From an uncultured Megasphaera sp. (GTDB lineage Bacteria > Bacillota > Negativicutes > Veillonellales > Megasphaeraceae): a DNA stretch of 16,951 nucleotides. How positions within the stretch are numbered: the stretch's first letter is position 1; each line of letters opens with the position of its first letter. The notes under the pieces are model-generated. The model saw nothing but the letters and a program-made list of their open reading frames with translations. It made no database searches and had not been told where the DNA came from. Of the stretch, positions 6,603 through 13,298 are shown piece after piece. Made by a program: the position numbers and the translations under genes. The stretch spans positions 1 to 16,951 of the forward strand of contig URLP01000025.1 in the NCBI GenBank assembly GCA_900548635.1, written 5' to 3'.

Positions 6603-7841
6603 ATGAACGATAGGAATGACGAACCGCGCTGCAGTTTCTGCGGCCGGCCTCAGAGCGAAGTACAGAAGCTCATCGCCGGTCCGGGCGTATATATCTGCGA
6701 CGAATGTGTTGCCGTCGCGCAACACATCATGGAAGAAGAAAAGGCCGAAGAAACACCGGACTTTCAGTTGAAAGACCTGCCGACGCCTCATGAAATCAAG
6801 GCCACTCTCGATGAATACGTCATCGGTCAGGAAGCGGCCAAGAAAACCCTTTCCGTCGCCGTGTACAACCACTACAAGCGGCTCCAGACCAATTTCAGCG
6901 CTGCTGATGACGACGTAGAGCTCCAGAAATCGAACATCATCATGGTCGGCCCGACCGGGAGCGGCAAGACCCTCCTGGCCCAGACCCTGGCCCGTCTCCT
7001 CGATGTGCCCTTTGCCATCGCCGATGCGACGAGCCTGACCGAAGCCGGCTATGTCGGTGAAGACGTCGAAAACTGCCTCTTGAAACTCATCCAGGCGGCT
7101 GATTACGATATTGCCAAAGCCGAACGGGGCATCATCTACATCGATGAAATCGATAAGATTGCCCGCAAGTCGGAAAACCCGTCCATTACTCGCGACGTTT
7201 CCGGCGAAGGCGTTCAGCAGGCACTCCTCAAGATTCTCGAAGGTACCGTCGCCGGCGTTCCGCCTCAGGGCGGCCGCAAGCATCCCCATCAGGAAATGCT
7301 CCAGATTGATACGACGAATATCCTCTTCATCTGCGGCGGTGCTTTTGACGGTATCGACAAGACGATCCTCAACCGTACGACAGACAAGAACATGGGCTTC
7401 GGTGCGGACATCCATTCCAAGTCCGAACATTCCATGGAATCGCTCCTCAAGGAAATCATTCCGACAGACCTCCAGAAATTCGGTCTCATCCCGGAATTGA
7501 TTGGCCGTCTGCCTGTACTGGTTACCCTCAATCCTCTTGATGAAGACGCGATGGTGCACATCCTGACAGAACCGAAGAACGCCCTGGTCAAGCAGTATCA
7601 GAAGATGCTCTCCATGGACGACGTAGATCTCGAATTTACGCCGGAAGCGCTCACGGCGATTGCCAAGGAAGCGCTGCGGCGCAATACCGGTGCCCGCGGA
7701 CTTCGCTCTATCATCGAACGGATCATGCTCGATGTCATGTTTGACGTGCCGAGCCGCGATGACGTCGCCAAGTGCATCGTTACGGAAAAGTGCGTCAAAG
7801 AAGGCGCTGAGCCCGATCTCGTCCTGAAAGAGGCAAAATGA
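6603..7841 (+). CDS. clpX: ClpX, AAA+ unfoldase of the ClpXP protease
   Basis: ClpX is the hexameric unfoldase that recognises, unfolds and threads substrates into ClpP. It has 412 residues, full length. AGGAGG at 6589-6594 sets the ATG start. The N-terminal zinc-binding domain has C10, C13, C32 and C35. The AAA+ module shows Walker A G116-T123 (GPTGSGKT), the pore loop GYVG at 149-152, Walker B with D181-E182 (IIYIDEID), the RKH pore loop at 225-227, and the sensor 2 region GARGLRSIIE near the C-terminus. The ClpP-docking tripeptide, usually IGF or LGF, reads MGF at 264-266. It is followed by an inverted repeat that separates it from lon. Identity is certain. Confidence 0.98.
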   Translation: MNDRNDEPRCSFCGRPQSEVQKLIAGPGVYICDECVAVAQHIMEEEKAEETPDFQLKDLPTPHEIKATLDEYVIGQEAAKKTLSVAVYNHYKRLQTNFSAADDDVELQKSNIIMVGPTGSGKTLLAQTLARLLDVPFAIADATSLTEAGYVGEDVENCLLKLIQAADYDIAKAERGIIYIDEIDKIARKSENPSITRDVSGEGVQQALLKILEGTVAGVPPQGGRKHPHQEMLQIDTTNILFICGGAFDGIDKTILNRTTDKNMGFGADIHSKSEHSMESLLKEIIPTDLQKFGLIPELIGRLPVLVTLNPLDEDAMVHILTEPKNALVKQYQKMLSMDDVDLEFTPEALTAIAKEALRRNTGARGLRSIIERIMLDVMFDVPSRDDVAKCIVTEKCVKEGAEPDLVLKEAK

Positions 7842-7847
7842 TATAAT
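7839..7847 (+). promoter_or_regulatory. Candidate extended -10 promoter for lon
   Basis: TGATATAAT is a perfect extended -10 (TG, one base, TATAAT). It overlaps the clpX stop codon (TGA 7839-7841). No recognisable -35 lies 15-18 bases upstream, as the region reads CTCGTCC. The predicted start, near 7854, falls at the first bases of the inverted repeat at 7852-7889. It is the only promoter-like sequence close to lon. Confidence 0.4.
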
Positions 7848-7851
7848 GTAC

Positions 7852-7891
7852 AATAAAACTCATTTCTTAATCCGGAAATGAGTTTTATTTT
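7852..7891 (+). terminator. Perfect 15-bp inverted repeat between clpX and lon, terminator or attenuator
   Basis: Bases 7852-7866 (AATAAAACTCATTTC) pair without mismatch with 7875-7889, with an eight-base loop. The T-rich 3' arm continues into TTTTC. The form, with A-rich 5' flank, stem and T-rich 3' flank, fits an intrinsic terminator that could work in both directions. Only 20 bases separate it from the lon start and no promoter fits between them, so any lon transcript must pass through it. Confidence 0.7.
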
Positions 7892-7911
7892 CTATAGAAG
7901 AAGGTGAATGT

Positions 7912-10242
7912 ATGGAAAATCTCGTTATTGATGAAAAGGACATCCTGGCCCTGCCGTTCGTACCTCTGCGGGGCATCGTCGTCTATCCGAAACTGGTCAG
8001 CCACATCGACATCGGCCGTGATACGTCCCTGGCAGCTGTCGATTATGCCATGGAACACGACCGCCAGCTCCTCGTAGCGACACAGGTCGATGAGAACGAA
8101 GACAATCCGGGCTTTGACGATGTCTATACCATCGGCTGCCTGGTCAAGATCGAACAGCTCCTGCGCATGCCCGGCGGCCTGGTCCGCATTTTAGTCAACG
8201 GCATCTCCCGCGTCCGCATGCAGGGCTTTTCCCAGAAAGAAGACTACCTCGAAGGGGCTGCCGTCAAAGTGGCTGAAATCAGCCGCAATGAAGTCGAAGA
8301 AGAAGCCCTGCGCCGCGTCGTCCTTAAACGTCTCCTTGACTGGCTGGGCAATCTCCGCGACGGCGAAGAAGCCAGTGAAACGGCAAAGCGCCTCGACGAA
8401 CCGGGCGTCCTCGCTGATTTTGCTGCTTCCGAACTGCCCCTGCGCCTGGTCATCCGCCAGCAGCTGCTGGAAACGCTCGACGTCGAAGAACGCCTACGCC
8501 GCATTGCTTCTCTCCTCGATACGGAAGTAGATATTGCCAATCTGGAATCGAAGCTGAACATGGAAGTCCGTGGCAAGATGGACCAGCAGCAGAAAGAATA
8601 CTATCTGCGCGAAAAGATCAAGGCCATTCACGAAGAACTGGGCGATAAAGTCGATAAAGACACGGAAGTCCAGGAATTGCGCGACAAGATTCGGAAGATG
8701 AAGCTCGATGAAGACATCGAAAAAGCTCTTCTCAAGGAAGTTGACCGCCTTGATTCCATGCCGCCCATGATGGCAGAATCGGCCATCATCCGTACCTACC
8801 TCGACTGGGCCATGGCCCTGCCCTGGAAGAAGGAAACGAAGGACCGCCTGGATCTCAACGAAGCCCAGCGCGTCCTCGACGAAGACCATTACGGCCTGAA
8901 GAAAGTCAAGGACCGCATCATCGAATACCTGGCCGTCAAACAGCTGACGCACAGCCTGAAAGGCCCGATCCTCTGCTTTGTCGGTCCTCCGGGCACGGGC
9001 AAGACGAGCATCGCTAAATCCATCGCCCGCGCTATGAACCGCAAGTACGTCCGCGTCTCTTTAGGCGGCGTCCGCGATGAAGCGGAAATCCGCGGCCATC
9101 GCCGTACGTATATCGGCGCCCTGCCGGGCCGTATCCTGGCAGGCATGAAGCAGGCCGGCGTCAAGAACCCGGTCTTCCTCCTCGACGAAATCGACAAGAT
9201 GACCTCGGATATGCGCGGCGACCCGGCCTCGGCCATGCTGGAAGTCCTTGATCCGGAACAGAACAGCACCTTCAGCGACCATTTCCTGGAACTGCCTTTC
9301 GACTTGTCGAAAGTCTTCTGGATTACGACGGCCAACGTCATCAGTGATATCCCGCGGCCTCTCCTGGACCGCATGGAAGTCATCGAATTCACGAGCTATA
9401 CGGAAGAAGAAAAGGTCCAGATCGCCAAGCGCTACCTCGTACCGAAGCAGGTCAAAGAAAACGGCCTCAAGGCGAGCCAGGCCAAGTTCTCCGACGCCGT
9501 CCTGCGCCATATCATCGAAGATTATACGCGTGAATCCGGCGTCCGCAGCCTGGAAAAGAATATCGGCACGGTCTGCCGCCGCATCGGCAAATCCCTGCTG
9601 ATGAATGATGAAGTGCCTCTCAGCGTCTCCGTCAAGAATCTGGAAAAACTCTTAGGGCCCGTGAAATTCCTGCCTGAAACGGTCCATAAAAATGACGAAG
9701 TCGGCATCGTCACAGGCATGGCCTGGACCCAGGTCGGCGGCACAGTCCTGGAAACAGAAGCCGTCGCTGTCAAAGGGAAGGGACGCCTCCTGCTTACAGG
9801 TCAGCTCGGCGATGTCATGAAGGAATCGGCCGAAGCCGGCGTCACTTACATCCGCAGCCGTGCCGAAGCCCTGGGCCTTTCGGAAGACTTCTATTCGACC
9901 ATGGACCTGCACATCCATCTGCCCGAAGGGGCGATCCCGAAAGACGGTCCGTCTGCGGGCATCACCATGGCTACGGCCATCACCTCGGCCCTGACGGGCA
10001 AACCTGTCCGCCACGACGTAGCCATGACCGGTGAAATCACGCTGCGCGGCACGGTCCTGCCTGTCGGCGGCATCAAGGAAAAAGTCATCGCTGCCCACCG
10101 GGCGGGCATCAAGAAAATCCTCCTGCCTGAAGAAAACAAGCGCGACATGGCCGATGTACCGCAGTCCGTCAAGAAGGACGTGAAATTCGTCTTCGTACAT
10201 CACATGGATGAAGTGCTGGCTCAGGCACTGGTGAAGTCCTGA
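7912..10242 (+). CDS. lon: ATP-dependent protease LonA
   Basis: Lon is a homohexameric cytoplasmic protease that unfolds and degrades damaged and regulatory proteins. It has 776 residues, typical of LonA. The ATG follows AAGGTG at 7901-7906; an ATG at 7908 is in another frame. The N-terminal substrate-binding domain (about 10-200, starting LPFVPLRGIVVYP) leads through a coiled-coil linker (QQKEYYLREKIKAIHEELG) to the AAA+ domain. That domain has Walker A G358-T365 (GPPGTGKT) and Walker B D425-E426 (FLLDEIDK). The C-terminal peptidase domain has catalytic Ser681 in PKDGPSAG and Lys724 in GGIKEK, 43 residues apart exactly as in E. coli Lon (679/722). There is no membrane segment, so this is not LonB. 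engB overlaps its last base. Confidence 0.98.
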   Translation: MENLVIDEKDILALPFVPLRGIVVYPKLVSHIDIGRDTSLAAVDYAMEHDRQLLVATQVDENEDNPGFDDVYTIGCLVKIEQLLRMPGGLVRILVNGISRVRMQGFSQKEDYLEGAAVKVAEISRNEVEEEALRRVVLKRLLDWLGNLRDGEEASETAKRLDEPGVLADFAASELPLRLVIRQQLLETLDVEERLRRIASLLDTEVDIANLESKLNMEVRGKMDQQQKEYYLREKIKAIHEELGDKVDKDTEVQELRDKIRKMKLDEDIEKALLKEVDRLDSMPPMMAESAIIRTYLDWAMALPWKKETKDRLDLNEAQRVLDEDHYGLKKVKDRIIEYLAVKQLTHSLKGPILCFVGPPGTGKTSIAKSIARAMNRKYVRVSLGGVRDEAEIRGHRRTYIGALPGRILAGMKQAGVKNPVFLLDEIDKMTSDMRGDPASAMLEVLDPEQNSTFSDHFLELPFDLSKVFWITTANVISDIPRPLLDRMEVIEFTSYTEEEKVQIAKRYLVPKQVKENGLKASQAKFSDAVLRHIIEDYTRESGVRSLEKNIGTVCRRIGKSLLMNDEVPLSVSVKNLEKLLGPVKFLPETVHKNDEVGIVTGMAWTQVGGTVLETEAVAVKGKGRLLLTGQLGDVMKESAEAGVTYIRSRAEALGLSEDFYSTMDLHIHLPEGAIPKDGPSAGITMATAITSALTGKPVRHDVAMTGEITLRGTVLPVGGIKEKVIAAHRAGIKKILLPEENKRDMADVPQSVKKDVKFVFVHHMDEVLAQALVKS

Positions 10243-10877
10243 TGGCTTCGTACGATATCATCAAGGCGGAATACGCCACGACGGCTGTCCGTAAGGATCA
10301 GTATCCCCAGGACGGCTTGCCGGAAGTGGCCTTCCTGGGCCGCTCCAACGTCGGCAAATCGAGCCTGATCAATTCCCTCTGCAACCACCGGGGTCTTGCT
10401 CGCGTCAGCGGTGCACCGGGCAAGACGCAGACCATCAATTATTTCCGCGCCGCTCTGCGCCGCCGCGACGAAGAAGGGGAGCAGCAGCGCCTGCCTTTCT
10501 ATCTCGTCGACCTGCCGGGCTACGGCTTTGCCAGGACCGGCGGCAGGAACCGTGACATGTGGAGCGCCTTCATCGGTGAATACGTCACGCAGTCGCCCAA
10601 CCTCTGCGTCCTCTGTCTCCTCGTCGACCTGCGCCATCCGGGGCTGGCTATCGACCAGCAGGCCTATGACTGGCTGGCCGATGCCGGCGTGCCGCTCCAG
10701 ATTGTCGGCACCAAAGCGGATAAACTGAAAGCCAGTGAAAAGAACCGCAGCCTGGCTCAATTGAATAAACTCTTCCCGTCCGACCGGCCGGCTGTAGCCT
10801 ACTCGTCATTAAAACGCGACGGCTTCGGACCTTTGGCCAAGAACCTTTTCGAACGGGTGAAGATGTTTGAAGTTTGA
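10242..10877 (+). CDS. engB: Ribosome biogenesis GTPase EngB (YsxC/YihA)
   Basis: This is an essential small GTPase needed for late assembly of the 50S ribosomal subunit. It has 211 residues, somewhat longer than the usual ~195. The ATG overlaps the lon TGA by one base (TGATG), with GGTGA at 10230-10234 as a ribosome site inside lon, so translational coupling is likely. G motifs are: G1 at 33-41 (GRSNVGKSS), the switch I region GKTQT at 60-64, G3 DLPGYG at 90-95, G4 TKADK at 157-161, and G5 SSLK at 188-191. Between switch I and G3 there is an extra charged stretch, residues 73-83 (RRRDEEGEQQR), which accounts for much of the added length. The last codons (TTT GAA GTT TGA) are made of the same heptamer repeat found between pheT and tig. 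A strong terminator follows. Confidence 0.97.
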   Translation: MASYDIIKAEYATTAVRKDQYPQDGLPEVAFLGRSNVGKSSLINSLCNHRGLARVSGAPGKTQTINYFRAALRRRDEEGEQQRLPFYLVDLPGYGFARTGGRNRDMWSAFIGEYVTQSPNLCVLCLLVDLRHPGLAIDQQAYDWLADAGVPLQIVGTKADKLKASEKNRSLAQLNKLFPSDRPAVAYSSLKRDGFGPLAKNLFERVKMFEV

Positions 10878-10881
10878 AGTA
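10865..10881 (+). repeat. Second copy of the heptamer repeat motif, at the engB stop codon
   Basis: GTTTGAAGTTTGAAGTA at 10865-10881 is identical to 4355-4371. It contains two TTTGAAG units, the first of which covers the last engB codons and its stop. No opposing arm is present here, so this is a half-site compared with the palindrome at 4356-4439. Confidence 0.75.
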
Positions 10882-10896
10882 CTGCAAACGAACCAC

Positions 10897-10935
10897 AAAA
10901 GGGGCTTGTCGCTTCATGCGACAGCCCCTTTTTTT
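10897..10935 (+). terminator. Strong intrinsic terminator after engB
   Basis: AAAAGGGGC, then a single bulged T, then TGTCGC pair with GCGACA and GCCCCTTTT around a TTCAT loop (10913-10917). Seven Ts end the structure at 10929-10935. The A-rich start of the 5' arm means it could also work on the opposite strand. Confidence 0.95.
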
Positions 10936-10952
10936 AAGAACAATCTTTCTAG

Positions 10953-10981
10953 TTGGCGTCACTAAGCGAAAGTGGTATAAT
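10953..10981 (+). promoter_or_regulatory. Sigma-A-type promoter for the thioredoxin unit
   Basis: TTGGCG at 10953-10958 and a perfect TATAAT at 10976-10981 are 17 bases apart, with a TGG extension at 10973-10975. The predicted start is near 10988, about 34 bases before the thioredoxin ATG. Confidence 0.85.
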
Positions 10982-11021
10982 AAATCTGATTAGTGTCGAC
11001 CAGATGGGAGGTTGTATAGTC

Positions 11022-11393
11022 ATGGCAGTAGTTTCGATTGACAGTGATGCCGATTTTACTGTGAAGGTCCTTCATCAGCCTGGCATCGTCGTCGCAGACT
11101 TCTGGGCGCCCTGGTGCGAACCGTGCAAGATGGTCCACTCCGAGGTCAGCCAGGCCGCTGCGAATTTTGGCGGTGACGTGAAGGTCGTACGCATCAACGT
11201 CGATACGATGCGGGATATTGCCGAAAAGTATGAAATCATGGCGGTTCCGACATTATTGTTCTTTAAAGGCGGTAAACCGCTGAAACGCATCATCGGCTAT
11301 GCTTCACAAGCAGAAATCAGCAAATTCCTGGCGTCTGTCGTAGCAGACAGCAAAGCTGCCGATTTTGACAATAAAAATATTGGGATGATATAA
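11022..11393 (+). CDS. Thioredoxin-family protein with WCEPC active site
   Basis: This is a small cytoplasmic thiol-disulfide protein of thioredoxin fold, 123 residues against about 105-110 for typical thioredoxins. The extra part is a C-terminal tail after VVAD. The start is ATG 11022, ten bases after GGGAGG (11006-11011). The open frame runs back to a TTG at 10953, but that is the promoter -35. Numbering matches E. coli Trx: buried D26, W28, W31-C32-E33-P34-C35 and cis-Pro76. Unusual residues are E33 for Gly in the active site, S40 for the helix-kinking Pro, and R57 for the buried Lys. It could be a general thioredoxin or one dedicated to a particular reductase or substrate. No thioredoxin reductase is adjacent. 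It heads a unit with the glycosyltransferase, whose start codon abuts its stop. Confidence 0.93.
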   Translation: MAVVSIDSDADFTVKVLHQPGIVVADFWAPWCEPCKMVHSEVSQAAANFGGDVKVVRINVDTMRDIAEKYEIMAVPTLLFFKGGKPLKRIIGYASQAEISKFLASVVADSKAADFDNKNIGMI

Positions 11394-12356
11394 TTGAATT
11401 TAGAAGCAAGAGGGACGGGACGGCAGTTATTGTCGATTGTCGTTCCTGTATACAATGAACAGCCGAACATTGAGAAGTTCTATGAAGAGGCGACGAAAGC
11501 CGCAGCGGCACTCGACATGGAATATGAAATCATCTTTGTCGACGACGGTTCTAAAGATGCGACGCCCCTCATCCTCAGCCGCCTGACCCAGCAGGACGAG
11601 CACGTGCGGGCCTTTATCCTGGCACGCAATTTCGGTCATCAGCTGGCGATTACCTGCGGCATGGACCATGCCCTCGGCGACGCCGTCATCACCATGGACG
11701 GCGATCTCCAGCATCCGCCGTCCATGATTCCTGAATTGGTCCAGAAATGGCGTGAAGGCAACGATGTCGTGCAGACCATCCGCGAAGCGACGGATGATGC
11801 GGGCTTCTTGAAGCGGATGACGTCGAAATGGTACTACAAGATACTGAATGCTGTATCTCCGGTCCACATCACACCGGGCGGTTCTGATTTCCGCCTCATC
11901 GATAAAAGGGTCCTGGAAACGTTCAAGCAGTTCCGGGAACACGACCGCTTCATCCGCGGCCTGATCGGTGATATTGGCTATACCCAGACTTTCATCCATT
12001 TTGTAGCACCGAAGCGCTACGCCGGGAAATCGAAATTTTCCGTGCGCAAGATGCTTCATTTTGCCTTGGACGGCATCATGGCCTATTCGAAGATCCCTTT
12101 GCGGATTTCCTTTTATATCGGCATGCTGAGCGGCCTTTGCAGCCTGCTCCTGATCCTGCATGTCATTTACTGCAATATTGTGGGCGAAGCCGTGCCCGGC
12201 TGGACGACGACGATGATCGTCGACTGCCTTTTCAGCGGTTTCCAGCTCATTTTTATCGGTGTCATCGGAGAGTATATAGGACGTATATTTGAAGAGGTAA
12301 AACACAGGCCTCTGTATTGGCTGCGTGCTGAACTCGGCCAGCACAAAGAGAGATAG
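11394..12356 (+). CDS. Family 2 membrane glycosyltransferase (polyprenyl-phosphate sugar transferase, GtrB/DPM1-like)
   Basis: It likely moves a sugar from a nucleotide sugar to a polyprenyl phosphate at the inner face of the membrane, for later use on envelope polymers. It has 320 residues. The GT-A domain shows SIVVPVYNE at 14-22, VDDGSKD around D50-D51, and the metal-binding DGD at 102-104 in the DGDLQHPP motif typical of this group. The acceptor-region QFREHDRFIRGL follows. Two membrane helices close the protein at about 239-262 and 271-295, then a basic juxtamembrane end (GRIFEEVKHRPLYWL). The start TTG at 11394 is immediately after the thioredoxin TAA, with only a weak ribosome site (GGGAT 11382-11386). 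A later TTG at 11433 (before SIVVP) cannot be excluded. The sugar and acceptor cannot be told from sequence. No partner flippase or transferase is next to it. Confidence 0.9.
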   Translation: MNLEARGTGRQLLSIVVPVYNEQPNIEKFYEEATKAAAALDMEYEIIFVDDGSKDATPLILSRLTQQDEHVRAFILARNFGHQLAITCGMDHALGDAVITMDGDLQHPPSMIPELVQKWREGNDVVQTIREATDDAGFLKRMTSKWYYKILNAVSPVHITPGGSDFRLIDKRVLETFKQFREHDRFIRGLIGDIGYTQTFIHFVAPKRYAGKSKFSVRKMLHFALDGIMAYSKIPLRISFYIGMLSGLCSLLLILHVIYCNIVGEAVPGWTTTMIVDCLFSGFQLIFIGVIGEYIGRIFEEVKHRPLYWLRAELGQHKER

Positions 12357-12401
12357 AATGCCATCTGCGTTGTATGGCCTTCGAGACAGAGAGGAGTTCT
12401 T

Positions 12402-13145
12402 ATGTGGAAAAAAATCAATAAAGTTTGGATATGTGCCGCACTTTTTGTTTTTGCCGTGCTGCCGGCGCTGGCCGCCTCGCCGATGACGGTGGGCAGCCGG
12501 GGCGATGAAGTCCGCTCGATTCAGCAGATTCTGCGCAGTAAGGGCTATAAGGTCAACGTCAACGGTCTTTACACGAAGGATACGGCTCAGGCTGTATCGC
12601 AGTATCAGAAAGATAAGAAGATCCAGGTCAGCGGCAAGGTTGGCGGCTGGACCTATTATCTCCTGACCGGGAGCCGTTCCATGCTGCCGCCCAAGCCAGT
12701 CATGAAGAAAGGCCAGAATATCCGCTTTAACAATGGCGCCGTCTCGAAGTACCGTCATTTCCAGGGCGGCGATGCCTTTGGCAATCAGCTCGTCAATTCG
12801 GCCTATAAATACCTGGGCATCCCCTATGTCTTTGGCGGCAACACGCCGGCAGAAGGCTTCGACTGCTCAGGCTTTACGAAATATGTCTTTTCCCATAACG
12901 GCATCAACCTGCCGCGCCTGGCCGACGAACAGTATGAAGTTGGCCAGCGCGTGCGCCGCAGTGAACTGATGCCGGGAGACCTGGTTTTCTTTACGACCTA
13001 TGAACCGGGCGTATCCCACACGGGCATTTACGTCGGCCACAACAATTTCATCAGCGCTACCAGCAGCGGCGGCATCCGCGTCGACAGTCTGGACAGCGGC
13101 TACTGGTCGCCGCGCTACGTCGGTGCGACGCGCGTCCGCAGATAA
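12402..13145 (+). CDS. Secreted NlpC/P60 peptidoglycan hydrolase with N-terminal peptidoglycan-binding domain
   Basis: It probably cleaves peptide stems of peptidoglycan outside the inner membrane. It has 247 residues; the ATG follows GAGGAG at 12391-12396. A clear Sec signal peptide (basic start, hydrophobic core at 8-21) ends in ALA, with cleavage probably after A24. Residues about 29-88 form a PG_binding_1-type domain (GSRGDEVRSIQQILRSKGY). A linker precedes the NlpC/P60 domain at about 125-247. Catalytic Cys155 is in FDCSGF and His206 in SHTGIYVG. The third triad position, His in enzymes such as E. coli Spr, aligns with Ser218 (NNFISAT). No lipobox is present at the signal cleavage site, so the mature protein is probably soluble and held by the binding domain. 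It is the last gene of the thioredoxin unit, 45 bases after the glycosyltransferase. Confidence 0.94.
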   Translation: MWKKINKVWICAALFVFAVLPALAASPMTVGSRGDEVRSIQQILRSKGYKVNVNGLYTKDTAQAVSQYQKDKKIQVSGKVGGWTYYLLTGSRSMLPPKPVMKKGQNIRFNNGAVSKYRHFQGGDAFGNQLVNSAYKYLGIPYVFGGNTPAEGFDCSGFTKYVFSHNGINLPRLADEQYEVGQRVRRSELMPGDLVFFTTYEPGVSHTGIYVGHNNFISATSSGGIRVDSLDSGYWSPRYVGATRVRR

Positions 13146-13154
13146 ACAGAGCAG

Positions 13155-13187
13155 GGCTAGGGAACGGATCGTCCTCTAGCCTTTCCT
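13155..13187 (+). terminator. Probable terminator after the NlpC/P60 gene
   Basis: GGCTAG 13155-13160 pairs with CTAGCC 13176-13181, extended by GGA 13161-13163 with TCC 13172-13174 past a bulged T. It is followed by TTTCCTT. The T run is interrupted, so efficiency may be moderate. Confidence 0.7.
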
Positions 13188-13227
13188 TATACAATCTTTG
13201 GCAGTACAAAATTTTTCCAATAAAAGG

Positions 13228-13257
13228 TTGCCGAAGAGGGGATAAGAAGCGTATAAT
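13228..13257 (+). promoter_or_regulatory. Sigma-A-type promoter for alaS
   Basis: TTGCCG at 13228-13233 and a perfect TATAAT at 13252-13257 are separated by 18 bases. The predicted start is near 13264, leaving a 35-base leader with no T-box. Unlike pheST, alaS therefore seems not to be controlled by tRNA-sensing attenuation here. Confidence 0.78.
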
Positions 13258-13298
13258 TTTCCCATGTAGAAAGATAATTAGAGGGAGTGTTTATTAAT

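Noticed and set aside
7852..7889. CIRCE element (HrcA operator) before lon
   Set aside because: The arms do not match TTAGCACTC...GAGTGCTAA, and the loop is eight bases rather than nine.
10953..11021. Upstream TTG start for the thioredoxin gene
   Set aside because: The codon is part of the -35 hexamer and lies before the predicted transcription start; the extra residues do not look like thioredoxin.
13287..13298. GTG start for alaS
   Set aside because: The codon overlaps the GAGGGAG ribosome site; ATG 13299 fits better.
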